DNA of 64,000 nucleotides from assembly GCA_902629505.1 (NCBI GenBank), contig CACORF010000001.1:124001-188000 (forward strand). The letters run 5' to 3'. Made by a program: the position numbers and the translations under genes. The notes beneath the pieces were generated by a model. The model ran no database searches. It had not been told where the DNA came from and was given only the letters and a program-made list of their open reading frames with translations. Source of the stretch: an uncultured Bacteroidota bacterium. GTDB lineage: Bacteria; Bacteroidota; Bacteroidia; Flavobacteriales; Flavobacteriaceae. Of the stretch, positions 9,856 to 18,644 are shown one piece after another. Each line of letters opens with the position of its first letter. Position 1 is the stretch's first letter.

Positions 9856-10800
9856 TTAAAAAGTTTTGTTTTTTATTGAATACTTATCCTTATTTAAATT
9901 AAATTTTAAAATTAATTCAGCTAAAAATCCTGCAATAAAAAATTGCGCACCCAAAATCATTGTGGTCAAAGCAATATAAAACTCAGGTCTAGTTGTAATT
10001 AACCTAGAATTTGTGTCTATAAATAACTTGTTGTAACCCAGGTATATTGAGAATATAACTCCAACAAAAATCATTATTGTTCCAATTAAACCAAAAAAAT
10101 GCATCGGCCTTCTTCCAAATTTATTAGTAAACCATAGAGTGGTTATATCTAAAAATCCTCTAATAAATCTTTCATTACCAAATTTACTTATGCCATATTT
10201 TCTGGGTTGATGTTTTACTATGTGTTCTCCGATTTTGTCAAACCCTTCATTTTTTGCAAGAATTGGAATAAACCTATGCATATCAGCATATAGGTTAATT
10301 GATTTTATAACTTCTTTTCTATAAACCTTAATACCACAATTAAAGTCATTAAGCTTAATACCTGAAAAAACTCGTGCAACCAAATTAAATAATAAAGATG
10401 GAATCTTTTTAAAAAAATATGAATCATATCTTTTCTTCTTCCAACCAGATATTAAATCAAGATTATTTTTGATCAGTTTATCAATCATTATTGGGATTTC
10501 TTCAGGTGAATCTTGAAGATCAGCATCAAGTGTAGCAACAAATTTACCTCTGGATTCATAAAAACCAACTCTTAATGCTTGTGATTTTCCATAATTTCTA
10601 TTAAATGAAATACCCTTAACATTATTATTCTCTTTTGCAATATCCTCAATAATATTCCATGATTGATCATTACTACCATCATCAATATATATTATTTCAT
10701 AAGAAAAAACAGTATTAACAAAAGATTTATAAATCCATCTATCGAGTTCAATTAAGGACTCAGATTCATTATAAAGTGGTATTACAATTGAAACGTCCAT
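9856..10800 (-). CDS. GtrB/DPM1-like family 2 glycosyltransferase with two C-terminal membrane helices
   Basis: A 314-residue enzyme expected to transfer a sugar from a nucleotide donor to polyprenyl phosphate on the cytoplasmic face of the membrane. The GT-A fold starts at once (VSIVIPLYNE), with the nucleotide/metal motif DADLQD at 92-97 and the acceptor-side motif RKYGISKF at 200-207. Two transmembrane helices at about 234-255 and 274-297 match GtrB/ArnC-like enzymes. It lies between the DUF4199 gene (7 bases upstream) and the ABC exporter gene (no gap). The sugar is unknown. Confidence 0.9.
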   Translation of the reverse strand: MDVSIVIPLYNESESLIELDRWIYKSFVNTVFSYEIIYIDDGSNDQSWNIIEDIAKENNNVKGISFNRNYGKSQALRVGFYESRGKFVATLDADLQDSPEEIPIMIDKLIKNNLDLISGWKKKRYDSYFFKKIPSLLFNLVARVFSGIKLNDFNCGIKVYRKEVIKSINLYADMHRFIPILAKNEGFDKIGEHIVKHQPRKYGISKFGNERFIRGFLDITTLWFTNKFGRRPMHFFGLIGTIMIFVGVIFSIYLGYNKLFIDTNSRLITTRPEFYIALTTMILGAQFFIAGFLAELILKFNLNKDKYSIKNKTF

Positions 10801-10807
10801 AGGCTAT

Positions 10808-11332
10808 TTAAGCTGGCCTATTTTTTTTTACAGCTAATCCAGTTAACAATGAAATAAGTCCACCAAAGAATAACGAAACAGCCATTCCAATTGATGATGA
10901 AATAAGTGGATTTGCAAAAAATTCAAATGCTCCCTCCATAGCTTCTACTATTTCATCTCCAATCTCAGGATTTTGTTGTATCGCTTGGTCTATAGCATAG
11001 TCCATTGCCTTAGTCATAGTATCTGGATCTAGAACAGAACCTTGAAATATTCCATATGCGATACCGATAGCAGATCCAAGTGCTGCTATTCCAATTCCAA
11101 TTTTCATTCCTTCACCTAGACTTATAAAACCATCATTCATCTTTTTAAAAGCTAATTGCCCAAAAACAATTGACCCTGCCATTATTAATAATCCAGTCCA
11201 TTGTTGAATTGAGGAGTTTTGATAATGCATGTCCATTAGAAATAACATGACTGTAAATGCGACAGTTAGCCCACCCATTATTAGACCATAGTTTAACACA
11301 GTAGACTTAATAGTTCCTTTAGATTCTAACAT
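10808..11332 (-). CDS. DUF4199 domain-containing membrane protein
   Basis: A 174-residue integral membrane protein with four predicted helices: two near the N-terminus, one glycine-rich (GMKIGIGIAALGSAIGIAYG) and one at the C-terminus. A soluble acidic segment rich in D, E and Q lies between helices 3 and 4. It matches DUF4199, which is widespread in Bacteroidota and has no known function. It is the first gene of the leftward unit with the glycosyltransferase and ABC exporter, suggesting an envelope role. No consensus promoter box was found in the 91 bases upstream. Confidence 0.8.
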   Translation of the reverse strand: MLESKGTIKSTVLNYGLIMGGLTVAFTVMLFLMDMHYQNSSIQQWTGLLIMAGSIVFGQLAFKKMNDGFISLGEGMKIGIGIAALGSAIGIAYGIFQGSVLDPDTMTKAMDYAIDQAIQQNPEIGDEIVEAMEGAFEFFANPLISSSIGMAVSLFFGGLISLLTGLAVKKNRPA

Positions 11333-11399
11333 TTTGTTTGTATTAAATTATTTAAGTAAAATTAAGCAATTATAATGATAGGATATATGAAAAAAATTT

Positions 11400-11407
11400 T
11401 AAATTTG
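11400..11407 (+). promoter_or_regulatory. Bacteroidota -7 promoter box for rpmE2-mtaB
   Basis: TAAATTTG matches TAnnTTTG and ends 16 bases before the L31 start codon. No TTG -33 element is seen at the usual distance. Confidence 0.5.
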
Positions 11408-11423
11408 CAATCACTTTAAAATT

Positions 11424-11777
11424 ATGAAAAGTAACATACATCCTGATAACTATAGACTTGTAGCGTTTAAAGATATGTCGAATAATGATGTCTTTATAAC
11501 AAAGTCTACAGTTGAAACTAAGGAGACCACTAAAATTGATGGTGTAGAGTATCCGCTTTTCAAACTTGAAATATCAAGAACATCTCATCCCTACTATACT
11601 GGTAAGTCTAAGCTTGTGGATACTGCCGGAAGAGTTGATAAGTTTAGAAGTAAATATGCTAATTTCAATCAGGCACCTGCTGCTGAGGAAGCACCTGTTG
11701 CTGAGGAATCGCCTGCTGTTGAGGAAGCGCCTGCTGCTGAGGAGACACCTGAAGGGGAAGATGCTGATCCCTCATAG
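11424..11777 (+). CDS. rpmE2: Type B 50S ribosomal protein L31 with acidic repeat tail
   Basis: Residues 1-80 are a complete type B L31 ([15 protein letters not shown] near the start, then [24 protein letters not shown]). There is no zinc-binding cysteine set, as expected of the B type. From about residue 83 a tail of some 35 residues follows, built of four 6-residue units of the type APAAEE and an acidic end. Typical L31 proteins stop near residue 80-90. The tail looks disordered and strongly negative. The gene has its own promoter box and lies 15 bases upstream of mtaB, so the two are probably co-transcribed. Confidence 0.95.
   Translation: MKSNIHPDNYRLVAFKDMSNNDVFITKSTVETKETTKIDGVEYPLFKLEISRTSHPYYTGKSKLVDTAGRVDKFRSKYANFNQAPAAEEAPVAEESPAVEEAPAAEETPEGEDADPS
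11673..11744 (+). repeat. Four tandem 18-base units in the L31 tail
   Basis: Four in-frame 18-base units encode A/S-P-A/V-A/V-E-E. The copies are alike but not identical at the DNA level. They use GCT, CCT, GAG and GCG codons, so this patch is visibly richer in G+C than its surroundings. Slippage or recombination could change the copy number. Confidence 0.85.
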
Positions 11778-11792
11778 ATAATATTTAAAGTT

Positions 11793-13121
11793 TTGTCTAC
11801 TAGCTTAGTATCGTCAGAAGTAAAAAGAAATATTTCAAAAATTGCATTTCATACACTTGGATGCAAGTTAAATTTTTCTGAGTCCTCATATATTTCAAAA
11901 TCTCTTCAGGAAAATAACTATAATATTGTCAACTTTAATGAATTTGCTGATGCATATATTATAAATACTTGCTCGGTTACTGATAATGCTGATAAAAAAT
12001 TTAAATATTTTGTTAAACAAGCCAAAAAAATTAATCCAAATGCCTTTATTGCAGCTATAGGATGTTATGCTCAGTTAAAACCTAGAGAGCTATTGTCGGT
12101 AGATGGTGTTGATTTAGTTCTTGGTGCAGGAGACAAATTCAATCTTCAACAATATTTAAAAAATATAGACAGTGATTATTCAAGCAAAGTTCATTCATGT
12201 AACATCAATGAAGTAAACTTTTTCAAAGAAAGTTATTCTTTAAATCATCGCACTAGGGCATTTTTAAAAGTCCAAGATGGATGTGACTACAAGTGTAGTT
12301 TCTGTACTATTCCCCTAGCAAGAGGTAAGTCAAGAAGTAATTCCATATCAAATGTGATAGAAAATGTTTATGAAATCGCAAGTCATAATATTAAAGAGAT
12401 TGTTTTGACTGGAATTAATCTCGGAGATTTTGGAAAAACTGAAAATTTAGATTTAAAATCTAATTTTTTTGATTTAGTAAAAGCACTAGATAGTCTTGAT
12501 CTAGACATAAGATTTAGAATTTCATCAATTGAACCAAATTTGCTTACAGATGAGATTATCAATTTTATTTCTACTAGCAAAAAATTTGTTCATCATTTCC
12601 ATATTCCACTTCAAAGTGGAAGTGATAGTATTCTCAGATTAATGAGAAGAAGATATAATACTGAATTGTATAGAAGCAGAATTGAAAAAATTAATAAGCT
12701 AATGCCTGATGCATGTATTGGTGTTGATGTCATCGTTGGGTTTCCTGGAGAAGATGATGATCTATTTCTTGAGAGTATGAGTTTCTTAGAGAATTTAAAC
12801 GTCTCTTATCTTCATGTATTTACATATTCTGAGAGAGATAATACTTATGCAATTTCTTTGCCTAATTCTGTTGACGCTAATGTTAGAGCAAAAAGAAGTA
12901 AATTATTGAGGCTTTTATCAAGTAGAAAGAAAGCAACTTTCTATGAACGAAATATTGGTTCTATTCAAGATGTATTGTTTGAGTCAGAGGAAAAAAATGG
13001 CTTTATAGAGGGCTTTTCATCAAATTATATTAGGTTTAGAAGACCATGGGATCCAAATCTAATTGGAACAATAGTAAAATCAATATTCATTGATATTGAT
13101 TCTGAAGGATTTGCAATTTAG
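11793..13121 (+). CDS. mtaB: tRNA t6A37 methylthiotransferase MtaB
   Basis: A radical-SAM enzyme that adds a methylthio group to N6-threonylcarbamoyladenosine at position 37 of tRNAs reading ANN codons. The N-terminal UPF0004 domain carries the first cluster (C24 in HTLGCKLNFSE, C60, C91). The radical-SAM cluster is C164-x3-C168-x2-C171. A C-terminal TRAM-like region follows. TLGCKLN and the spacing favour MtaB over MiaB or RimO. The start is taken as TTG at 11793, 15 bases after the L31 stop; no ATG lies before the first conserved motif, so the exact start is less certain than the identity. Confidence 0.93.
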   Translation: MSTSLVSSEVKRNISKIAFHTLGCKLNFSESSYISKSLQENNYNIVNFNEFADAYIINTCSVTDNADKKFKYFVKQAKKINPNAFIAAIGCYAQLKPRELLSVDGVDLVLGAGDKFNLQQYLKNIDSDYSSKVHSCNINEVNFFKESYSLNHRTRAFLKVQDGCDYKCSFCTIPLARGKSRSNSISNVIENVYEIASHNIKEIVLTGINLGDFGKTENLDLKSNFFDLVKALDSLDLDIRFRISSIEPNLLTDEIINFISTSKKFVHHFHIPLQSGSDSILRLMRRRYNTELYRSRIEKINKLMPDACIGVDVIVGFPGEDDDLFLESMSFLENLNVSYLHVFTYSERDNTYAISLPNSVDANVRAKRSKLLRLLSSRKKATFYERNIGSIQDVLFESEEKNGFIEGFSSNYIRFRRPWDPNLIGTIVKSIFIDIDSEGFAI

Positions 13122-13130
13122 ATTTATTTA

Positions 13131-13424
13131 TTAAAGTTTAATGCCAACTGGAAGAAGGTGCTTGAAAGCTTTATTTTTTCTGACAAATCCTGCAATTCTT
13201 GGTGATGTAGGAACAACCCTTAGGTTTTTACTTTCTATAAACTCAAGCACTTTAATAATGAATTTTTCTTCAAAAGATTTATCTTTTAAATTATCAGGAA
13301 TATGAATTTTAGTTAGGAAAATTTTTCTTTCTTGTTCAGCGTATTCTATTCTAGCTAATGAGTCTGAAACTTTTACCTCAAATTGTCTTAAAAACTCATT
13401 ATTTTCTATAGTTATTTCACTCAT
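13131..13424 (-). CDS. Small GNAT-like N-acetyltransferase (YjdJ-type)
   Basis: A 97-residue protein of the short GNAT-related family (COG2388 type). The central IPDNLKDKSFEEKFIIKVLEFIESK resembles the acetyl-CoA loop and helix of these minimal enzymes. The C-terminal VVPTSPRIAGFVRKN is their usual ending. The substrate is unknown. It has its own promoter box, and its stop lies 9 bases from the convergent mtaB stop. Confidence 0.75.
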   Translation of the reverse strand: MSEITIENNEFLRQFEVKVSDSLARIEYAEQERKIFLTKIHIPDNLKDKSFEEKFIIKVLEFIESKNLRVVPTSPRIAGFVRKNKAFKHLLPVGIKL

Positions 13425-13443
13425 AAATAAAAAAGCTGGATAG

Positions 13444-13451
13444 CAAAGATA
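13444..13451 (-). promoter_or_regulatory. Bacteroidota -7 promoter box for the GNAT-like gene
   Basis: Read leftward the bases are TATCTTTG, ending 19 bases before the ATG at 13424. No clear -33 TTG is present. Confidence 0.5.
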
Positions 13452-13485
13452 AAAAAAAATCTATTTACGATAAAAAAACCTGATA

Positions 13486-14001
13486 TTAAATTCTTTTCAT
13501 CTGTTCTTGCATAAGCTTTATTTGAGCGGTTAGCATATTATGCTTATCATACCCTTTTGCTTCGGTTAATAATGCTTGAGCTTCTCTTTTTCTTCTCTTC
13601 TGCATCATAATTCCAGCAAGACTTAATTTTGCCATTGCAATATCATGATTCATACTTAACCCAAGTTTTAAAGACTCACGAAAATGCTTTTCAGCAATGG
13701 TCAGATTTTTTTGTGATTGGATTAAGCCATGAAGATAGTGATAGAAACCTTGCTGTTTTTTAATTAACGCAGATTTGGGGTTTTTAATTAATTTTAAGAT
13801 TTTCTCAGTTCTTTCGAAGTTTTGTTTTCTTAAACTTAAAAATGCAAAAATTAATACTTCATTTTTGAAATATAAAACTACGAGTAATATCGAAAGAATA
13901 ATTAAAAATATTCCATTACCTATAAAAGACTCTGTTATTTGATAAATTCCATATGTTAGGAGTAATATCGACGCAATAAGCTTTATTGTTTTTGGTATCA
14001 T
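13486..14001 (-). CDS. Membrane-anchored TPR-like protein of unknown function
   Basis: A 171-residue protein. Two closely spaced hydrophobic helices occupy residues 5-45 (a DUF2892-like hairpin). About 120 residues of basic, alpha-helical sequence follow, resembling tetratricopeptide repeats (HYLHGLIQSQKNLTIAEKHF, then a similar unit with KLSLAGIMMQKRRKREAQ). It is probably an inner-membrane scaffold facing the cytoplasm, but no specific role can be assigned. It is transcribed away from rpmH, and its promoter box lies only 8 bases before its ATG. Confidence 0.7.
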   Translation of the reverse strand: MIPKTIKLIASILLLTYGIYQITESFIGNGIFLIILSILLVVLYFKNEVLIFAFLSLRKQNFERTEKILKLIKNPKSALIKKQQGFYHYLHGLIQSQKNLTIAEKHFRESLKLGLSMNHDIAMAKLSLAGIMMQKRRKREAQALLTEAKGYDKHNMLTAQIKLMQEQMKRI

Positions 14002-14009
14002 ATATTTTG

Positions 14010-14017
14010 CAAATTTA
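14010..14017 (-). promoter_or_regulatory. Bacteroidota -7 promoter box, 8 bases before the TPR-like gene
   Basis: Read leftward the bases are TAAATTTG, followed by only 8 bases before the ATG at 14001. With transcription starting 4-7 bases past the box, the leader would be almost absent. Confidence 0.5.
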
Positions 14018-14057
14018 CAATTTAAAAATATTTATATGAAGTTGAACAAAAAGATAT

Positions 14058-14065
14058 TATATTTG
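14058..14065 (+). promoter_or_regulatory. Bacteroidota -7 promoter box for rpmH
   Basis: TATATTTG matches TAnnTTTG and lies 22 bases before the rpmH start. It faces away from the box for the TPR-like gene 41 bases to the left, making 14002-14087 a divergent promoter region. A TTG at 14042 is closer than the usual -33 spacing. Confidence 0.5.
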
Positions 14066-14087
14066 CCACCAATTTAAATAGATAATT

Positions 14088-14246
14088 TTGAAAAGGACGT
14101 ACCAACCATCTAAAAGAAAAAGAAGAAATAAACATGGCTTTATGGATAGAATGTCCTCTGCTAATGGTCGAAGGGTATTAGCTGGAAGAAGAGCAAAAGG
14201 TAGAAAAAAATTATCTGTTTCTGACGAACCACGTCATAAGAAATAA
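14088..14246 (+). CDS. rpmH: 50S ribosomal protein L34 (TTG start)
   Basis: A 52-residue basic protein of the large ribosomal subunit. It begins [17 protein letters not shown], goes on with [21 protein letters not shown], and ends with a short basic/acidic tail, all typical of L34. The first codon is TTG at 14088; the expected first residues (M-K-R-T) start exactly there and no ATG is available upstream. A terminator hairpin follows, so the gene is probably transcribed alone. rpmH is often beside rnpA and dnaA, but here it precedes carB. Confidence 0.96.
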   Translation: MKRTYQPSKRKRRNKHGFMDRMSSANGRRVLAGRRAKGRKKLSVSDEPRHKK

Positions 14247-14268
14247 TTTTTAATAACTTTTTATACAT

Positions 14269-14294
14269 GGTGCTTTTATGGCACCTTTTTTTTT
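14269..14294 (+). terminator. Intrinsic terminator after rpmH
   Basis: A 5-base stem GGTGC/GCACC with a 7-base loop, followed directly by nine T residues. It begins 22 bases after the rpmH stop and ends 18 bases before carB. It is one of only two convincing intrinsic terminators in the window. Confidence 0.8.
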
Positions 14295-14312
14295 ATATTT
14301 TAGTGTGATTTT

Positions 14313-17165
14313 ATGCCAAAGGATAAAAAAATTAAATCAATTCTTATAATTGGTTCAGGGCCTATAATAATTGGCCAAGCCTGTGAATTTGATTATTCTG
14401 GGTCACAAGCTTTAAGATCTTTAAAAGAAGATGGTATAAAAACCATTTTAATCAATTCAAATCCTGCCACAATTATGACTGATCCCTCAATGGCGGATCA
14501 TGTATATCTTAAACCTCTCACTACTAAATCTATTATTGAAATTCTTGAAATTCATGATGATATTGATGCTGTTCTTCCTACAATGGGTGGTCAAACCGCA
14601 TTAAATCTTTGCATTGAAGCTCAAGAAAAAGAAGTTTGGTCTAGATTCAATGTAAAAATAATTGGAGTTGATATTGATGCAATTGAAATTACTGAGGATA
14701 GAGAAAAATTTAGAACTCTACTAAATGAAATAGATATACCAGTAGCACCAGCTGAGAGTGCTTCATCATTTTTGAAAGGGAAAGAAATAGCTCAAAGATT
14801 TGGGTTTCCATTAGTAATTAGGCCATCATTTACACTTGGAGGTACAGGGGCGTCTATCGTTTTTGAGGAAGATAAATTTAATGATCTGTTAACTAGAGGG
14901 CTTGAATCGTCTCCAATTCATGAGGTACTTATTGATAAGGCACTAATGGGGTGGAAAGAATATGAACTAGAGTTACTTAGAGATAAGAATAATAACATCG
15001 TAATAATATGTACTATTGAAAATATGGATCCAATGGGAATCCATACAGGAGATTCAATTACAGTTGCACCTGCTATGACACTATCTGATACTACATATCA
15101 GAGGATGAGAGATATGGCTATCAAGATGATGAAAAGTATTGGAGATTTTGCAGGTGGTTGTAATGTTCAATTTGCTGTAAGTCCTGATGAAAAAGAGGAT
15201 ATAATAGCAATTGAAATAAATCCAAGAGTCTCAAGGTCTTCTGCTCTTGCTTCAAAAGCTTCTGGGTATCCAATAGCAAAAATTGCTGCAAAATTAGCCC
15301 TTGGATATACATTAGATGAATTAAGTAACCAAATAACTAAGTCAACTTCTGCACTTTTTGAACCTACTCTTGATTACGTAATTGTAAAAATTCCAAGATG
15401 GAATTTTGATAAATTTGAGGGGTCTGATAGAACTTTAGGACTCCAAATGAAGGCTGTAGGTGAAGTAATGGGAATTGGTAGATCTTTCCAAGAAGCACTG
15501 CATAAGGCAACACAATCATTAGAGATTAAAAGGAACGGATTAGGTGCAGACGGAAAAGGCTACAAAGATTACAATACCATAATTAGTAAACTTACTAATG
15601 CAAGCTGGGACAGAGTCTTTGTAATTTATGATGCAATACAGGCTGGTATTCCTCTTGAAAGAATATATGAAATTACTAAAATTGATATGTGGTTTTTAAA
15701 ACAATATGAGGAGCTCTATCAATTGGAAGAAGAAATTTCAAAATTAAATATTGATAATATTGAATATGACACTCTTCTCGAGGCAAAACAGAAGGGTTTT
15801 GCAGATAGGCAAATTGCATATATGTTAAATTGTTTAGAGAGTCAAGTTTACAATAAAAGAGACAAACTTGGAATTAATAGAGTTTATAAATTAGTTGATA
15901 CCTGCTCTGCAGAGTTTCCAGCACAAACACCATATTACTATTCAACTTTTGAAGAAAAAATAAAAACAGTTGACAATAAAGAATTTTCTGAAAATGAGAG
16001 CATTGTTTCAGATAATAAAAAAATTGTCGTTTTAGGATCTGGACCTAATAGGATTGGTCAAGGTATAGAATTTGACTATTGTTGTGTTCATGGTGTACTG
16101 GCTGCAAGTGAATGTGGTTATGAAACAATAATGATAAATTGCAATCCAGAGACTGTTTCAACTGATTTTGATATTTCTGATAAACTTTATTTTGAGCCTG
16201 TATTTTGGGAACATATTTATGATATTATTAGACATGAAAATCCAGTAGGGGTTATTGTTCAGCTTGGTGGACAAACTGCTTTGAAACTTGCAGAAAAATT
16301 AGACAGATACAATATTAAAATTATTGGTACTGAGTATAAATCTCTTGACTTAGCAGAAGATAGAGGTAGCTTTTCAAACCTTTTAAAGAAAAATAAAATT
16401 CCATATCCAGACTTTGGAGTAGCTACTAGTGCCAAAGAAGCAGTTAAATTGGCTTCAAAGTTAGACTTTCCTATTTTGGTAAGACCCTCATACGTCCTTG
16501 GTGGACAAGGAATGAAAATTGTAATTAATAAAGAAGAACTAGAAGAGCATGTTGTAGATCTTCTTTCTAAGATTCCTAATAATAAACTTCTACTTGATCA
16601 TTATCTTGATGGTGCTATCGAAGCTGAAGCTGACGCTATTTGTGATGGTGAGGATGTATATATTATAGGTATAATGGAGCATATTGAACCGTGTGGAATT
16701 CATTCGGGTGATTCAAATGCAACACTTCCTGTATTTAATTTAGGAGAATTTACAGTAAAGCAAATTAAAGATCATACTAAAAAGATTGCTTTAGCTTTGA
16801 ATACAGTAGGTTTAATAAATATTCAATTTGCTATTAAAGATGATAAAGTTTTCATAATTGAGGCAAATCCAAGAGCTTCAAGAACAGTTCCTTTTATTTC
16901 TAAAGCCTATAAAGAACCCTATGTAAACTTCGCAACAAAAGTCATGTTGGGTAAAAAGAAAATCAAAGATTTTGATTTTAAACCAAGGTTAGATGGGTAT
17001 GCAATTAAGCAGCCTGTTTTCTCTTTTAATAAGTTTCCAGATGTAAACAAACAACTTGGTCCTGAAATGAAAAGCACAGGAGAAAGTATTCTATTTATAG
17101 ATGATTTGAACGATGACTCGTTTTTTGAGCTTTATTCAAGAAGGAAGATGTATTTAACTAAATAA
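14313..17165 (+). CDS. carB: Carbamoyl-phosphate synthase large subunit, without the MGS regulatory domain
   Basis: Makes carbamoyl phosphate from bicarbonate, ammonia (from CarA) and two ATP, for pyrimidine and arginine synthesis. Both halves are present. The first starts with SILIIGSGPIIIGQACEFDYSG and carries the ATP-grasp motif HTGDSITVAPA. The second starts near residue 570 with VVLGSGPNRIGQGIEFDYCC and carries HSGDSNATLP. The protein ends at residue 950, straight after the second ATP-grasp domain. The ~120-residue MGS domain that binds UMP, IMP and ornithine in the ~1070-residue E. coli enzyme is absent. carA is not nearby. The gene ends base-to-base against the convergent S41 peptidase gene. 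Confidence 0.97.
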   Translation: MPKDKKIKSILIIGSGPIIIGQACEFDYSGSQALRSLKEDGIKTILINSNPATIMTDPSMADHVYLKPLTTKSIIEILEIHDDIDAVLPTMGGQTALNLCIEAQEKEVWSRFNVKIIGVDIDAIEITEDREKFRTLLNEIDIPVAPAESASSFLKGKEIAQRFGFPLVIRPSFTLGGTGASIVFEEDKFNDLLTRGLESSPIHEVLIDKALMGWKEYELELLRDKNNNIVIICTIENMDPMGIHTGDSITVAPAMTLSDTTYQRMRDMAIKMMKSIGDFAGGCNVQFAVSPDEKEDIIAIEINPRVSRSSALASKASGYPIAKIAAKLALGYTLDELSNQITKSTSALFEPTLDYVIVKIPRWNFDKFEGSDRTLGLQMKAVGEVMGIGRSFQEALHKATQSLEIKRNGLGADGKGYKDYNTIISKLTNASWDRVFVIYDAIQAGIPLERIYEITKIDMWFLKQYEELYQLEEEISKLNIDNIEYDTLLEAKQKGFADRQIAYMLNCLESQVYNKRDKLGINRVYKLVDTCSAEFPAQTPYYYSTFEEKIKTVDNKEFSENESIVSDNKKIVVLGSGPNRIGQGIEFDYCCVHGVLAASECGYETIMINCNPETVSTDFDISDKLYFEPVFWEHIYDIIRHENPVGVIVQLGGQTALKLAEKLDRYNIKIIGTEYKSLDLAEDRGSFSNLLKKNKIPYPDFGVATSAKEAVKLASKLDFPILVRPSYVLGGQGMKIVINKEELEEHVVDLLSKIPNNKLLLDHYLDGAIEAEADAICDGEDVYIIGIMEHIEPCGIHSGDSNATLPVFNLGEFTVKQIKDHTKKIALALNTVGLINIQFAIKDDKVFIIEANPRASRTVPFISKAYKEPYVNFATKVMLGKKKIKDFDFKPRLDGYAIKQPVFSFNKFPDVNKQLGPEMKSTGESILFIDDLNDDSFFELYSRRKMYLTK

Positions 17166-18629
17166 TTATTTAATTTTTTTATCGTCAATAATTATCCTTT
17201 CTTTCAATAAATCATATGGAGAAGGAATCTCTTTAAACAAATAGTTATTGTTAATTAAAGAAGCATCCCCTGATATCTGATCAATTGCAATTTTTAAGAG
17301 AGGTTCTTCAATATCACCTAAAATACCAGGATTTAGTAATGACTCTTTTATAAAAATATCAGGCTCGAGTCCATCTGGAAAGTCTGTATAGCCAGCAACA
17401 TTACCGATTTTAAGAACTATTGGTTGCATTGCATACATATGATTTGGATTTTTATCTCTTGATTCATTAATATAATCATAAACAGTAATAGAGCCTTGGT
17501 TCTTGCCTACTGTGAAGTCGCCAATATGAATTACATCAATGTATGGATCAAGTCCATTAATAAGTAGTTCACTTGCAGATGCTGTTCTAGCAGATGTAAG
17601 AATAAAAACTCTGTTAAGATTTAATGAAAATAATGACTCATTATTGCTGAGTTTATTGGTGAACCTATTTAACAAAGATTCAGGACTATTTTCATCCCAG
17701 TAATTCATTAACTTTGAGTTCCACCTCTCTTTTGCAAATACCTGATTATTAAATTGACCAGTAATCATTGATGCCAAATTAATAGATGTAGATATTCTAC
17801 CACCAGGATTATATCTCAAATCAATAACTAAATCATTAATTCCGTTTGATAAAAAATTAGAAAAGACATTATTAAGTTCAGAATTATAATCCTTTCCTTC
17901 TGATTCAACAACTCCAACAAATTGATTATACATGAGATATCCAACCTTTTGTCCTTCAACTTCAATAATTTTGGAAATATGAATTGGGTTTTTAACAATT
18001 CTAGACTTAACTAATGTCATATCTTCTTGTCCAGGAATAATATTTGCACATTGATTATTCTGATTATAACTAATTTCTGAAAATTTTATAGTGTATGAGC
18101 TACTGGTCTGATTATAAAGTAAGTCTCTATAGTTATCCCTAGTAAGTCTGATGCCATTAATATCACTAAAGACCATACCTCTTTTTACTCCCTTTGACTC
18201 AGCATCTGAACCCTTTTGAACATATCTAACAAACCCAAAAATATTTTGGTCATTACATTCAACATATAATCCAAATTCCATTCCATCTGAATTATCAATT
18301 CCTTGAAGCATGTTTTCTAATTCAATATAATCATCAACTATCCAACTAAAATTGTCATCAGGATGAAGAAGTGAATTAAAAAATGTTTCAGGATTAGTGT
18401 TTTGACTTAAATAATATGCATACTCAGATTCATTTTCTTTTTTACTATCTGATAAATTCACAACACTTTCTTGCCAATAATAATATTGATTTAATCCTTT
18501 CCATATAAAATCACTGATCTCAAGGTCTGTCTCAATTCTAATAATATTTGGATCCTCATCATCTCCAGATTTTTTACAGCCAATAAAAACAACTATAGAC
18601 GCCAGTAAATAAAACTTAATTTTTTTCAT
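17166..18629 (-). CDS. S41 family serine protease, lipoprotein
   Basis: A 487-residue C-terminal-processing-type protease. A lipoprotein signal ends at C18 (VVFIGC), so it should be anchored in the membrane outside the cytoplasm. A PDZ-like segment (KGSDAESKGVKRGMVFSDING) spans about 139-159. The S41 domain holds the likely catalytic serine S351 in RTASASELL and lysine K376 in VGKNQGS, with the usual 25-residue spacing. It probably cleaves unstructured C-termini of envelope proteins. A promoter box lies 4 bases before its ATG, in the 15-base gap after purB. Confidence 0.92.
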   Translation of the reverse strand: MKKIKFYLLASIVVFIGCKKSGDDEDPNIIRIETDLEISDFIWKGLNQYYYWQESVVNLSDSKKENESEYAYYLSQNTNPETFFNSLLHPDDNFSWIVDDYIELENMLQGIDNSDGMEFGLYVECNDQNIFGFVRYVQKGSDAESKGVKRGMVFSDINGIRLTRDNYRDLLYNQTSSSYTIKFSEISYNQNNQCANIIPGQEDMTLVKSRIVKNPIHISKIIEVEGQKVGYLMYNQFVGVVESEGKDYNSELNNVFSNFLSNGINDLVIDLRYNPGGRISTSINLASMITGQFNNQVFAKERWNSKLMNYWDENSPESLLNRFTNKLSNNESLFSLNLNRVFILTSARTASASELLINGLDPYIDVIHIGDFTVGKNQGSITVYDYINESRDKNPNHMYAMQPIVLKIGNVAGYTDFPDGLEPDIFIKESLLNPGILGDIEEPLLKIAIDQISGDASLINNNYLFKEIPSPYDLLKERIIIDDKKIK

Positions 18630-18633
18630 AAAA

Positions 18634-18641
18634 CAAATTTA
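18634..18641 (-). promoter_or_regulatory. Bacteroidota -7 promoter box, 4 bases before the S41 protease start
   Basis: Read leftward the bases are TAAATTTG, then TTTT, then ATG. Transcription from this box would start at or about the A of the start codon, giving a leaderless message. Confidence 0.5.
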
Positions 18642-18644
18642 AAA

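Noticed and set aside
11566..11781. 71-residue plus-strand frame with Leu/Arg repeats inside rpmE2
   Set aside because: The repetition is the L31 tail repeat read in another frame; the L31 frame is conserved and explains the sequence.
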